DNA of 64,000 bases from Ignelater luminosus (taxonomy: Eukaryota; Arthropoda; Insecta; Coleoptera; Elateridae), in contig VTPC01090432.1 of the NCBI GenBank assembly GCA_011009095.1, positions 1 through 64,000 of the forward strand. The letters run 5' to 3'. Shown piece by piece: positions 33,955-46,980 of this stretch (positions within the stretch are counted from its first letter, which is position 1; each line of letters begins with the position of its first letter). The translations under genes and the position numbers were made by a program. Under the pieces are notes generated by a model, which saw only the letters and a program-made list of their open reading frames with translations, searched no databases and was not told the DNA's origin.

Positions 33955-34962
33955 TCAGCAGTCTTGGAGTTCAGGAAATTGGTGTGAGGGATAGAGAATT
34001 GTTTTGGGCTGGCTGGGCGGATGTCGGCAAGACGGTGAGATTTGATTTAAGTTGCGGGACTGCAGGGGGTCTTTGTTGCTGAATTTGTTGTAATTTAGGA
34101 TAGCAGGGGCAGTCACGATAGCTGGCTGGGTGATTTTTCTTGCAGTTTGCACAAGCCGCAGGCTGTTCCTTGGGCTTTGGGCATGTTGCCGAGTGATGAT
34201 TAGCAGCGCATTTTACGCATCTCGGCTCAGAATAGCAGCCACGTTGAGTGTGCCGGAAGCCTTGACAGCGATGGCTGGGTTATGGTGTCTTTTTTTTGTT
34301 CTGAGCGTTTCCGTTTATACTGATAGTGACGGGACGGATTTGACGTTCCAGATTTCTTTAAAGTTTCCTGTTCGGTCTAGGAGTATGAGCACCAGGGGGA
34401 TTGGGCATTGTTCCTTGTCGACGTGTAAACGGGTTACAGTATTTATTGGAAAGCCTTGCGCCTGTAAACCTGTGGTAATGTCGTCGGTGGTGATTCCTTC
34501 TGGGATGCCTTTTAGCACAACGCGTAGTGGTTTATCGTCTTTGAGTTGAAATGTATAAAAGGATACTTGGTCGTCATCTAGAAAGTGAATCATGCTTTTG
34601 TAATCTTCTACACTGACGGGTTGGACATTGATACCGTCGGAGAGGTTTTTGGCTTTGGAGAAATTAATCTTTAGGCGAGTAAATTCGCTAGAGAGGGTTG
34701 CCCATTTATTTTTGTCTTTGATGATTATAGGCGGAATTTTGGATGTTTTGGCATTTGGAAGGATATTAGATCCTGAGGTATTTTCTTCCATATTTACGTC
34801 TGCGAGTATCTCGAATCGATTTTCAGTTTCAGTTGCATTGCTGTTGGTTGAGTTGAGCCTAGTGAGTTTTTTCGAATTTCGACCTGAATCGGGAGTAAGA
34901 TTATCATTGTCGTTCATTGGGGGGGTTTGACATTTCGGATTTTGATCATTGTGAGCGGCCAA
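33955..34962 (-). pseudogene. LINE B ORF1, gag-like RNA-binding protein
   Basis: Starts at ATG 34962 (MAAHNDQNPKCQTPP). The first 215 codons are open: an Asn/Ser/Thr-rich N-terminal third, then IPPIIIKDKNKWATL, and then a segment with VVLKGIPEGITTDDITTGL, like the domain that precedes the zinc knuckles in gag-like ORF1 proteins. After stops near 34315 and 34285, a shifted frame carries three CCHC-type knuckles at about 34270-34100: HRCQGFRHTQRGC (first Cys lost), CVKCAANHHSATC, and CANCKKNHPASYRDC. A Gln/Pro-rich tail follows; its exact end is unclear because the frame changes again. The role in live relatives is packaging element RNA and directing it to chromosomes. Confidence 0.85.
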
Positions 34963-35110
34963 ATTTCTTTATGGAAAACCGTAGGACTTCATTGATGACG
35001 CCCTTCAATTCTTCTTCTGTCATTTCTTAGATTTTGTTCGACATTTTTGACGGCACGATGTGCACTGCATTTGTGATAGCTCCAGCACTTCTTTTCAAAG
35101 TCACTTTATG

Positions 35111-36685
35111 AAAATATTTACCATAAATTTGATTCATTAACTTCATTCCATACTTTATAAGCATTGTAACAGTTTATTGTCTTATCACATTTACGAAAAG
35201 GTGAATGCAAGTTAAATCGTTGCTGGAATTTCAATCCATCTTCTTTGTCTCGTTTGATACTGTCTTCAAGACTCTTACATGTATTCCAAACCTCATCGAA
35301 AGGAGCTATCGGGCAAGAACACTATTCGTTACACCACGCCCATTGCCATAATCCGCATTAGTATATCTTCCACAATTAGATCTGTTCATAGTCCGGACCA
35401 CGTGAAATATCCCACGTGAGTAAACCTTTAGAGTTCATTATTCATACTTTGTTCTAAGGTATTCATTTCCTAAATACAATAATGAATGTTATGGTTTACA
35501 AGAGTTTCTCGGTTTTGAGTATAATTTTCCATTAGATCTAACTCTAACTCGTTAATCAAAAATTGGTAATTTTTAAATTGTCAAAACCATTTAACTCATC
35601 GACTAACGGACATCTTTAAAAGCTTTGACGTACAGACCTTGTGATATACGGCCTCTTCTACTACTAATCATGAACCATCAATAACTAAATCTTTCACTTT
35701 CTTATAGTGGCGATGTTCTAAACAGTTTAATTTCTGTTTCTGACTACAAATTTTGAAATAGAATAAGCAATTCTGCTTAAGATCTCAATTTTTGTGTTTA
35801 AACCAACTTAAGCTTTGACACACTTTTTTGTCTGTCATTTCCGGTTACGAGAAAAACAGGATTTGTAGACCTCATCGAAATAACTTACCGTCAACACAAA
35901 TTAGTGTGCTACTTGATCATCTCTGGGAAATCACAGACAGGTAGTTTCGATGATAAGGTTAGCCTTTGTCTTATTCTTGAGAGATGAATAGATAAATAAG
36001 TTAGATTCTTCTTCTTCTTCTTCTTCACAGACTTAGAGTCTGTTTTTCTTCGCACTTTCATTATGGTGTGTCGATGAAGGATGATTGCCAACTTTCCATC
36101 CCTCTTGTTCTCGGACTTCCTGCATTCCTTCTTCCTTGAGGTATTTTATCCCTTGCTATTTTTATTAATCTATCGTTATTGGCTCTTCTAACATGTATGT
36201 GCATTCCAATTTTGTTTTCTTTGTTTTACAAACCGAGCAATATCAGTTATTTTGCATTGTTTTCTTATGTGTTCATTTCTTACTCGGTCTGCTCTATATA
36301 TATATATCAGTTGTAGCCCTTAATGTGTTCATTTCACTAGTTCGCATTAATTGTTTAGTCTTTTTTAAAAATAATTGAAAATTAAAAATTTCTATTTGCA
36401 GACGGCACGTATTCAAGTAAATCTTACTACCAAGATGTTAGTAGATCGGGATTTATCGATAAGATTCCGTTTGTAGGATTTTTTGAGCGAATGCGAATAC
36501 AAATGCATTTTTTGTATATTAAAACTGATTTTAAATCAACCTCTAATTTTGTTTGGATAAATCTTAACCTAAATGTACTTTACCACTATAGTCTAGATGT
36601 CCTAGATGTCCTATAGCTTTGTCCTGGTGTTCTTAGAGACTATTTAATACTTGTAAACCACGCATAATGATCTGCTTTCATACAC
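35111..36685. other. Stretch without a recognised gene
   Basis: Spacer between LINE B and LINE C. It holds a (TTC)n microsatellite at 36007-36027 and a short (TA)n near 36296-36307. No coding signal was recognised. Confidence 0.5.
36007..36027. repeat. (TTC)n microsatellite
   Basis: Seven TTC-type units. On the minus strand they give a Lys-rich run in one open frame, a composition artefact. Confidence 0.9.
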
Positions 36686-36699
36686 CACACTACACTAGC

Positions 36700-38990
36700 T
36701 CGAATAACTTTCGTCTCTTCTATCTTCGTACAAGCTGATTGTTGCCCAGCAGCTAAAGAACTTCTGCGTGAACATGCTGATGGAGTCGGTCTCCATGCTT
36801 ACCTGCCATCTTTTTTATCTCGTCCTCCACTGTGGAAATCCTTAAAGTCTCGATGGACGTCTTTATTTTGAACATCTGGATGTTTCAACATTTGACTTTT
36901 TAGCACAACCCCAGAGTTGACTACCGTCGTGCCATACTGGTTTTAAGATCTGATTATATATCATGAGCTTTGTGTGGAGTGATAAGTTTGAGTATCTCTT
37001 CAAGAGCCGCTGGTACTGCTTATACTTGATGTTCAGCTCATCTCTCTTTTTCTTAATGTGGTATTTCCACCGCAGCTTTGTACCCATATAGGTTCATTTC
37101 TAGACACTTAGTATTGTCTTCATAGGGCACAGTTCTCTAATTTATCTTTAGTATAGGAGGATCTGTTAGTTTTTTGTTGGTAACATATTGCTGAATCTTT
37201 CCCAGCGGCAGTCAATGCAGTGTCATCTGCAAAGGTGGCCACTGTTACGTTTTGCATGGCTGGTACATCACACGTATAAAGTAGATATAAGATGGGTTCC
37301 AGCACACTTTTTTGGGGCATTTTCACTTTTACGTAGTTTGGAGTATTCATCCTCCTATTTAACTCTGAACGTCCTGTTACAGATACACTATGTGAGTATT
37401 TGTACATATTGTTGGGGTAACATATTATTCAATTTATTTACTAATCCCTCGTGCCAGATCTTGCCAAATGCTTGACTAACGTCTAGAAACAAGATAGTAC
37501 ATACATCTTTTTCTTCAAGTTTCTTCTATTATATTAGTGATCCGAGGGACTTGATGAATAATAGAGTGTTTTTGTCTGAAACCGAATTGATAATCTGTTA
37601 TGAGATGGTTCTCTTCTAAAAGTTTGAATATGACTGGGAGTAGTGATATAGCTCAGTAAGACTTCACATCATTCGGTGGCTTTTTGGTTTGGATGACATT
37701 ATTACCTCTGCAACTTTCCATATATTTGGGACGTATCTTAGACGAAGAACTGCATTAAACAGATAAATCAGCAAGACAGCTCCTTTTCTTGGTAGCTCTT
37801 TTAAAATTGCAACAGTTATTAAATTAAAGCCACTTCATTTGGAGTTACCAACGGAATGTCTTCATAGATGTGATTCTCAATGTGCTCTAGATCATTTTCT
37901 TCATCCATTTAGTTTGGCTGTAAAATTTCAGCTAAGCTTTCAACAAATACGTCCTCATTTTGCTTGGTGCTTTTAGCCCATGACCCCAGCCATTTTCTGA
38001 TTGGCGAAATTACAAGGCTTTTTGATTTTCTGTGTAGCTTTCTAGAGAGAATAGTTAGTATACTTCTACGATGACAAATCCAACAGGTAAGAACTTATTG
38101 ATTCTTCTTTAATTCTCTGGATCACCCTCTTGACTTTTTGGGTTTTATTATTTAGAATGGTTTTATCCACTGGATCTCTCGACTGGCGCCATCGTCTTTT
38201 TGCTTTCCTCTGATTTTAATTAGATAGTTTGTACCTTTGATGAGTTGAGTAACCGTTTTGGTGTTATTGAAATTGAATTGCTTTTATAAGCTTCTCTGAT
38301 TCTTCATCTAGTTGTTGTTTGCTTCTTAATGCTACACTTAGATTAATGTTGTTCTGTAGGTCATTCCTAAGGTTTTCCCGGCTTATAGTATCATTTACTA
38401 CTAACGAGCCAGCCTTTTTTCTGATGATCTTTTTGCTTAGTGTTAGGATGATAGTAGAATGATCTGAGTCAAGATCAAAGTTTTCTTCTATATCTATAAA
38501 GTTAGCAGATACTTTTCTGGTGATGAAGAGGTTTGATAGATCTGGTGTCTTATTAACATCAGTAAACCACTAAATTGGCTTGCCTGAAAAGTGGAAGTCA
38601 CAATCCAATACTCTGACAGCTTTGTGTAATTCTTTTCCTTTGCTTGTTTTAAATCTTGCACCCAAGCCTTAACGTTTTAGCATTGATACTACTACTATAA
38701 ATTTCTCTCCCACTTGTTGAAGAAATGTCTTATAGTCGGAGGTTTTGAGATTATGTCCGGGAGGGCAATAAGATGCGCCTAGAATTACATTGTGTGATTT
38801 TATACATACTAGTGTGAGTTGTATTTTTTCGCTTTGGAGGTAGCTTTCTTCATGGTTATTTATATCTTCTTAAACTATTGTCACGCACTTCCACCACTCG
38901 CCCTGTTGCTTAGGTGAAAAGTGTGGTACATTTTATAACCTCTAATCTTGACATAAGATTCCCTAGTAAAGTGGGTACCTGAGTTAAGAC
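36700..38990 (-). pseudogene. LINE C ORF2, endonuclease-reverse transcriptase
   Basis: The endonuclease shows VILGASYCPPGHN (about 38790), PDLSNLFITRK and LDSDHSTIILTLS (SDH box near 38460-38470). The linker shows KRRWRQSRDPVDKT. The reverse transcriptase shows ELPRKGAVLLIYLFNAVLRL, FLDVSQAFGKIWHEGL (first catalytic Asp intact, near 37490), SVLEPILYLLYTCDVP and ATFADDTAL (the two Asp of the active site intact at 37222-37230). The C-terminal part shows GTKLRWKYHIKKK, LKPVWHDGSQLWGCAKKSN (37087-36863) and a diverged VHRDF block near 36830. The NAPWYV segment is deleted. Multiple stops and frameshifts make it dead. Confidence 0.8.
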
Positions 38991-39189
38991 ATACATCTAT
39001 ATTTTCGGTGGTTAGTAACACTTCTAGTTCTGTATTTTGATCGGAATGCCATTAGCAAAGCAATTCTTATATCCTTCTTATCCATTTATGGTTTTTCTTC
39101 TAGTGATCGCTCCGGTTACTCTGGCTTCTAGGGTATCAAGCTTGATGATGTGAACATCTGCATCATGGTTTGCAAAATTTGCTTAATCT

Positions 39190-40040
39190 TTAAGTCTTAA
39201 TTTACAGCGATTTGACTGACTTTAGTGATATACTGATTCTTAGCTTGTGTAATCTGAGTAAAGGACACTCCGTTTTTTACTTTGTTTGAGGTAAAAGGTC
39301 TCTGTGTTGGCTTTTGTATTTCTTTCTTGCGCTTTTGCAGGTTTTCTGCAATTAGGCATTCCCTGTAGTTCGCAGGGTGTGCTTCACTGCCGTTGGCGCA
39401 TTTGGGAGTTCCCTAGATTTGGTACAATCCTTAGCGTCATGATTACCTGCACATCTAGCACAGTTCTCTTGCATTGAGGAACTAATTTACTCTTCCTCAG
39501 AGCTTCAATGTCCACTTTAGTGTAATTGATGGCATCTAGGGCATTGATATCTTCTGTTGCATCAATTGTTAGCATGCACACGGAAAGGGGAATTCTTCTT
39601 CCATTTACTTCTTTCTGTCTCTTGGTTAATGATTTGTCTTTTTTGTTTTAATTCTTCAAGTATTTCTTCTTCGTTACATGAAGGATGGATGTTTTTAGTC
39701 ATCACTTTGATTTTTCTCTCCATTTTATTTTCATAGGAGTACGACTTTCATTTTACGGCTGTTGCTTTCTTGATTATTAATTTATAATGATCTGGTTACT
39801 CAGTATTAATTACAACTTGCCTGTTATTCACATACTAGGTCATCGGTAGTGGTATTTGTAATTTTTCTAGTTCATATTTTAGTGCTTGAAAACCTTTTAC
39901 TTCTCTGATTACCACTTCGGGTGGCTTTTGGTTTGGGCTTTAGTTGGACTAGCTTCAACTTTTTCTGGAGATTTTGCTGGCTTTCTCTTTTTATTTTGAT
40001 TAGTTTTGATTAATTGCCGTGCAGTTTCATTGTTGGGTGC
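39190..40040 (-). pseudogene. LINE C ORF1, gag-like protein remnant
   Basis: Begins with a Lys/Pro-rich N-terminal part (KKRKPAKSPEKVEASPTKAQ, about 39990), then VIREVKGFQALKYELEKLQI, NNRQVVINTE, PDHYKLIIKKATAVK and a segment with KIKVMTK. The open piece 39581-39384 contains SVCMLTIDATEDINAL and KVDIEALRKSKLVPQCKR, the usual lead-in to the zinc knuckles; the knuckles follow in shifted frames (CARC..NHDAKDC-like, then a further one with HPANYREC). Each live relative carries this same order. Confidence 0.7.
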
Positions 40041-40460
40041 TTCACGCTTAACTAATTTTTCCTGTTTGGAATTGGTCGTACTTGTATCTCTTTTATAGAT
40101 TTTTTTGAATAGCTTATTCCAGTCTTGAGTTTTTCAATCACCCCTTGTGATTTTTCAATTGTTCTTTTATTTCTTTTAACACTGGCTAGTAAGATGGATA
40201 CAACGTAGGAATTTCATGTTCGTCAATACAGCAGTTTCTTAGAATACGTTTTGCCGCACCCTGTACATTTTGCGAAATATATTTTCACCACGCGAAATGG
40301 TATAACTTTTTCTTTTATTTTAACTGTCACATAACACCAGTGTTTCACAAGCACCTGGACTGTTACTGCCTGTTTTTAATTCTTATGGCAAACTAATAAT
40401 TCAAGCACACAGCACTGCTATCGATTTCGTTGTCTACACCTCGAAATTCAGTGAAAACTG

Positions 40461-43400
40461 CTACTTTGTAGGAATGTTTTAATTTTAACTTAACTTATTA
40501 ACAATCTGATTAAACCATTGCTTTCGTTTTGAGTCTTTCCTCCTTTTACTTAAATTTACAAGAATCTCTAAACCTTTCTTCACTTCAAATTTTTTTTCTC
40601 TGACAATCTCTCACCACAAGGAAGACACGCATTATTACAGTAAGGGTACTTTCACTAATTACAATTAGTCGGAATACTTTTGATGTCGAGATTCCTTCTT
40701 CTTTATAAAAGCGTTAATCCCAACCATGTCAACAAGTTTTATAAAGAATAGATCCAGTTATGCCTAACAGCGTCTTAGGCATAATTGTTAAATATTGAGA
40801 GTATTATGACAACTTGGTATCTAAATATTTCAAGTAAGGTATCTAGTAGACTAAAACTGTGTTATCTCAGAAGCATAATTTGAAATTTTCTCAAGTGAGC
40901 AGATCTGCAAATAAAGAGGAACAATTTTCTCCAATATTTACTTAATGTTACATTGAATCATTATGATGATTCTGTTATTATTCTCCTTGTTCCTAGCTTG
41001 TAACGATTAATTGCCTCACAAAAACTTATAAGAACTTTCTTAAAGTACTTGAATTCGAAGTTATGTTTGATGGAACGGAACAAATCTATCTACTGTTATT
41101 TGATTCAGCAGGATATTGGATTTTATATTTTTTTCTATACTTTGCTTTTTTTAACGAAAAGTAGTTTTGACCTTCATCCCCAGTAAGAACTGTAAACCAC
41201 CCAAAAATTTTCATTTGTCAATAATTTGAGCAAGAGGTTAAAATCACAACGTAGAAGTTTAGAGGCAGATAATCTTAGACTCTGAGGTTGACACAATCAA
41301 TTTTAAAATAAACATCATGCTGAATAGTTTTAATTTTTAAATTAAAAGCAGGTCCGGACTTTTGAGTTGGACTCTTGCATTGCAAGATCTAAAATCTTCT
41401 TGTCAGGCCTTGCAAGCTTAATACAATGATTTGGTATCAATCAACACCGCAACAGACGGAACAACTAGTTTAGTACACAAATCAGACTACCAATAGATCG
41501 TTTACTAGCCAAGACGCTTATATGTTTCATGTTATCAACAGTGGAATGTTAATCCAAAATATCAAAATGAATTTAAGCTAAATTCAGGGCCAGCCTAGAG
41601 GATTTTAGTACATACAAAAAGTAGGACGACCTCATATCCAACGTTAGAGATGTATCTTAGAAAACTAAAGAAATTTATAGTTCATAAGGAATGAGCTGGA
41701 TACAGAGTGCAAAACTGGATAATACGTAACCATTTATCTCTTGGGTACGGTATTGATAATGATAACATAAACGAGAAAACAAATAATTAATAAGACAGTG
41801 AGAGGAAGTATAATGAGGAGTAAATTGAGAAAACAAGAGTAAGAAAAAGAAAATAACAGTAGGAAAAGGTTTATCTGATAGGATTAGAAGAATGGTTAGT
41901 TTTGTTGGTTTTGATAGGTCAACGGTTTTTTTATTCATTTATCTGCATTTAAGATATTTTTAATTTTTATCTGCAGATATTTTGCTAGCCAGTTATCAAA
42001 TTTCATTTTTCGTCCGTGAAGTTTTTTTTACAAATAGATAACATTCTGTTGTTTCTATAATAAAACCAATGTATACAGCATAAAAACAGAATCCAATAGT
42101 TGGCTCATAAAACCAAATTGTTTGTAAATAACGACTCATAAAGAAAATTAGAATTTTATCTAAAATCTAAAAATGTACCGTTTTGGAAAATCTTGCTTAC
42201 TTTAAGTGTAGCAATAGCGTTAAAGGTTAATGTTATTGCAGATTATTTAATGTTTCAGAAAAAAAGGGAGCCAGTACATTCGTTTATAATTTCCAATTTT
42301 TATCACATATACCATAAAACGTTATACAAGCAAGTAAAAACAAAGTTAAAATAAAATGTTCTTTTCAACTAATAATAAAATTCAAAAGTTAGAAATCAAA
42401 CTTTATGTCCTCTAGCAATAAAATTCCGATAAAAATTTTTATTGAGTCAATTGGCACGTTCATCTTATAGTTTTATGTTTATATTTCTCTAAAAATGTTG
42501 CTCTTTCCACGACATAGATTTTGTAATTTTATATTTAGACCTACTTGAAGGGACATTAAATGGAAAAAGGGATTTTCGTTTTCAGGTTCTTAAGTTTTAT
42601 ATATTCCGACTTGTTTATACTGCTAAAATTGGGTAAGTAGGAGATAAAAACCTTTTTGGATATGATACATAATAACATAAAATAACCTTGTAGCAAATGT
42701 TGATATTTTGTCAATTTTACGTTAAACTTTGAAAGGCCTTGAGTTTTTTTGGTGTAGTGGGATTCTTTTCGGCAATTTACTTTTTACACTTTACGTTTCG
42801 AAAGTTTTTTAAATTTTATAATAAATAAAAATATTTTTTGATTAATATATAAAAGAACCTTCCTTTCTAATAACTGGACAAATGATACATAAAGAATTTC
42901 TTTCCAACTTTTGTTATTTCAGGAAGACCTTCTATATTTAATTAGTTTTTAGCTACTAAAGAAGCTGTTCCATAGGAAAAGATACGCCCAGAGAAAGATT
43001 CGGTCCGCCGTCTTAACTTTTTTGACTTAAATGCTCTAGGATCGTAATTAAGAAGGGAATCTTGTAGGTTGGTCAAATTAAAGCCAAAGTTTAATGTAAA
43101 AACATCTTAATCCAATTGTCACCTTCTTTTGGGACCTGCAACTAACTTAATTAACATTTACGACTACAATTACAAATGTCGTGGAAAAATAAAGCTGCAA
43201 TTCTTTCACAATAATTAAATCATTTAACATCTTTTATAACTAAACAATAAAAAAATCAGGCTGCTTACAAATAAAAGCGAAATTGGTAATAAAAATAAAA
43301 GGTTATAACATTAATGTGCGACTTAATTCTTTCAAATTTAACTAGCGTAGAACTAACAGAATGCAAATATAAACGAATTCGTGAGATACAAAATCATAAC

Positions 43401-44155
43401 GAAAGATAGAATAAGGGGAATGTATACTCTTGGTATTAATAAGTAATTATGACTGTGAGTGCAGAGCTAATTGTTATACACTTGTACATTATATTGTGAT
43501 ATGTTTTTATTATCTCTAGTCCTAAATGTTAAATAAGTCAGTTGTAGACCCGAGAAGACAGTGACAATTGTTTTTACATTAAACTTTAGTTTTAATTTGG
43601 CCAACCAACAAGATTTTCTTCTTAATTATAAACATAATGCCAAGAACATTAGTTGAGTTCTAAGATTGGTTTCAATTTCTTGTAGTTGAACTAAAGCAAT
43701 TTTTTAACAAGATTTAAACCGCTCTAGTTTCCTATGGTTATCTTATCACTTTTTATTAAATTGACTTATAAATAGCCTTTAGGCTCCATTTTGCCAATTT
43801 AATAAGATCATCTGGTTGAAGATTCTTTCTTCTATTCAAAAGTCAGATTGCCTTGAAGCTTCTAAATTCCATTATCATGGATAATAATTAAATTCAACCG
43901 TCCATATTTAACAAAACAACAGAAAGCTTCAGATTTCACAAATGCATTGTAAATGACAATGTTTAGAAAATGGAATGCAGTAACAAAATGAGAAAAAACC
44001 ACAAATTGAAGTATTCTGTAATGATTTATTGTAAATTGACGACTTCTAGAATTTGAAGCAAGAAGGTTGATTTGAATTATTTAAAAGTTAAAATAATTAA
44101 GTATAAGAACGAAATATGTTCATAAAGAGATTTCTAACATATTCAGCAATTAGAA
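40461..44155. other. Stretch without a recognised gene
   Basis: AT-rich; the first few hundred bases may be 5' untranslated sequence of LINE C. A minus-strand open frame at 41675-41938 has no recognisable family. Nothing else is seen. Confidence 0.45.
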
Positions 44156-44379
44156 TTATTGTGGGAATCGAATTCACAACCTTGGTTCTCCGATTCAGAA
44201 CTAAATGTGAGGCAGGTCACGGTCACATTTCTGAAAAGGTGGACGGCCACTGGATTCCAAAAGGAAGGACCACCGCTTGCCCTCCCCACCCATGGCATGC
44301 CTGTCTTTTACCTCACTCCTTTTAGCAGTTTTCTTACTGTGCTGAATTCCAAGGGTGCCTAGGATTGCTGCTTCTCAGA

Positions 44380-45480
44380 GCCCTTTTTTGCCAGTTTATT
44401 AGCTTCCTCGTTTCCTCTGATTTCACAGTGACTAGGGATCTACTGTAGGCAGATAATTCATCCAGACCCTATCAACTCTCAAGTTGCTGACTGCGGCGGA
44501 CATCGAACGTTGAAACATTATCTTCCGAGGATGTGAGAGCCAGAATAGGTGCCTGGGAATCGATGAGAAGAACTGCTTTATTTCCACAATCAACTTTAAG
44601 GCGTTCAAGGGCTAGAAGGACAGCCTTTGCGTCTCCATCAAAATTTGAGGCTAATGCCCCAACTGCCTGCGAGATCTGGAAGTTTTTTGCGTGGACTTTT
44701 GCGCTCCCATTACCACGAATATCAAGCGCCGAGCCATTACTCTGTGACTAGATATCTTTCATGAATGGTTCCCAGTGCATTGGCAATTTGCATGGTTGTT
44801 GGAATTTCACTTTTATTCATCGACTCGATCGAGTCCAACCTCGCTCTAGGGATATGGTGCACCACGACAACTGCATATCCTGAGGAGGGTGCTTATATCC
44901 AAATTATATGCCTCTATGAGCGTGGGCGGTTTTTCCAGTAGTTCATCTCCATGCGATTTACTTGTTTATTTAGACTTATTACTGCCAGATCTCTTTTCAC
45001 CGACAGTAGATCTACACAGGTTTGCAATTTGGTATCAGATATGAGCAGTCTTCCGCCGTTGACAAAAGCAGTTTTCTTTCTGGCACCATTGTCGTTACTC
45101 AACACTGAAACAAAAGCGGTGAGCTCTTAGCCCGTCTTTTAGGAAATCGAGTCTGCTTAGCACAGATCTGTATGAGTTCCGTTTAGAGTGAATGATTCCT
45201 TTCCTGAGTAGTGCGCTTTTTTGAAGATCTTGCCTATAATTCTTGTTCCCTGTCCCCTCAACTAATTGTCTTGCTTGATCTCTTTCTTCTTTTAGGCGCG
45301 AGAGCTCTTTAGTCCAGTATTGGACGTATTGATTGACTTTCCCTCTAGGGATAACTTTCTTAGCAGCCCTAGTAATTGCTTCTTTGATAGAAGCATAACT
45401 GGTGTTGACAAGATTTTCAGCGGTTTCAGTATAGTTTCTAGTCGGCTTTTTTAAAATTTTATTTTAAATTTAGTTTTGGT
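44380..45480 (-). pseudogene. RNase H LINE remnant lacking reverse transcriptase
   Basis: From right to left: an endonuclease-RT linker with KKVIPRGKVNQYVQYW, LSRLKEERDQARQLVEGTGN and IIHSKRNSYRSVLSRLDF (45400-45150), then GGRLLISDTKL. The text then jumps to the region that normally follows the reverse transcriptase: VHHIPRARLDSIDSM and NALGTIHERYLVTE (44860-44745). Next comes an RNase H domain: NFDGDAKAVLLALERLKVD, LLIDSQAPILAL (Asp near 44560) and IPSHCEIRGNEEANKLAKKG (44440-44380). The whole reverse transcriptase core is missing, and the last RNase H Asp is Asn. An RNase H domain after the reverse transcriptase marks I-, R1- or Jockey-type LINEs; RNase H would remove element RNA from the RNA-DNA hybrid. 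Below 44380 the frame reads into non-conserved sequence. Confidence 0.75.
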
Positions 45481-46980
45481 AACTTTTCGTATAACTTCAT
45501 TCACTAGTTGAAGTTCTTGTATCTCAGTTGGAATTGAACCTTTTGAAACGACTTTCATGCGATGATTTGTAAATTCTTCTTTGTTTGTTCGGAGCTGTTT
45601 GTGTTAGAATTGTTTCTAAATAATTTCTTCTGGACGAACTCGAAAGTTTAATTGATTACAGCAGATGAATTTTTCCAGCAGAATAAATCTTTTTAGTTTA
45701 AAATAAAACTTTGATAAGAATTGTGTACCTCTTCATCAGATGCCTTCTTGCTTTAGATTGGGAGCTTTAAATGGTATTTAAATCGTTTTAAACGCCAAGG
45801 CAGAGCGGCATAAATCATTCGCCTTGCTGATGTTTTGAAACTTCTGACGCAGCTACAAGAAGTTACTATGCCACGTAGTCACATTAGTGGCCATATCATC
45901 CTTATTGAATTAATGTGAATGTGAGTTAGGCTGATGGCTAGTCTATAACAGTACTCGTTTTGCTTGGTGATAGGAAAGTTTTGAACCTTGCTGTAATGTC
46001 GGACAATGTGTTCGTATTGTTCCATCATTATTGGTTTGAATGCAGAGTTGATAGAAGAGTGTTCTCACAACAAGGTGTTAACAAGTGATGAGATGAAACG
46101 ATGGGAAAAAATTATAGTAGGAAAAATGTCTCTTTTTTAGGTTGAAGGAGAATTTTTTCTCGCTAAGTTGTAAGTCAGTTCTTCAGAGTATTAAGACAAA
46201 ATGTTTTTTTTAAGTGCGGTGACAGAGGGGTGGGCTGGCTAGAAGGATCGTGATTCTTTCGAAGTGATTGATCAAAGCACTATAAACAGATTGAAAGAGA
46301 AAAAAAACTTAAACAAGACATACAGGCTAATATTATCTTTTTGTGATACTCAAATGCAATGTTATACTTTCAAGCAAAGCATCTAGTAAAATACTTTTTT
46401 TGTTTTTGTGGATATTCAAAAATCTTCTCTGAAGTTTTCCTACGGGAAGAAAAGAATTTAGATATCTGTTAGGCTTATTATTGACTCGGAAACAATGAGA
46501 TTTGTGAGCTGGTAAGCTTTTGTAAATTTACAAACAAACTCTAGAAAATCTGCCTTTATTCCGTTTGATATGGACTGATAATGATACCTGGGATTCACTC
46601 TTCTAGAAATGTTGCTTTCTTTCTAGAACGCCAACGCTTTACACGCTCAGATTTCCCCATAATATCTTTAAAAATAAAGGTTTTGTTCACTTAGCTGCAT
46701 AATTGTTTTTTGCTTTGTAAAACAGTTCCATCGTCATTTATTTAATTTACGCTTATTCCCTTTTTTTTTGCTTTTTATGTCCGTGCAGCTTTATTATTTC
46801 CAGATATTAACTATGGTGCTTTCCTTTTCCAAATTTACTACGTCGTTACCTCTATGTCAACCGAATACAGTGAAAGTAAACAAGCTCGGTTTATTCAAAA
46901 GTCTTGCACAGTAGTTGTCAACGACTAAACTGAAGCACAACTTGCCTTAAAAAGAAATACATTACTAGAATTAAAACTTA
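45481..46980. other. Stretch without a recognised gene
   Basis: AT-rich. The first part may still belong to the LINE remnant to its left (upstream on the minus strand), but I cannot read motifs in it. Confidence 0.4.

Larger units (their letters stand above)
31040..35110 (-). mobile_element. Jockey-like LINE B, near full length
   Basis: About 4.1 kb, reading right to left. ORF1 gag (34962-33955) is followed by ORF2 with endonuclease (33715-33110), reverse transcriptase (32811-31780) and C-terminal region (31760-31168). The stop is at 31168-31170, followed by a short 3' untranslated region ending in an A-rich GAAAAAGAAAAAG run near 31040-31065. The 5' boundary near 35110 is approximate. Frameshifts and stops in both ORFs make it inactive. 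Domain order, gag with three zinc knuckles, the KAPGPD and YADD boxes and the A-rich 3' end identify the Jockey-like group. Confidence 0.85.
36690..40460 (-). mobile_element. Jockey-like LINE C
   Basis: A second Jockey-like element only 1.6 kb from LINE B and in the same orientation. It has gag-like ORF1 (about 40040-39190), endonuclease (about 38990-38440), linker, reverse transcriptase (about 37860-37100) and C-terminal region (37087-36700). It is more degraded than LINE B, with many stops and frameshifts. Its reverse transcriptase and C-terminal motifs (TFADDTA, WRYHI-like, QLWGCAKKSN) are nearer to LINE D than to LINE B. Both ends are approximate. Confidence 0.8.

Noticed and set aside
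35909..36091. Minus-strand frame with a run of Lys
   Set aside because: The Lys run is the (TTC)n microsatellite read on the other strand.
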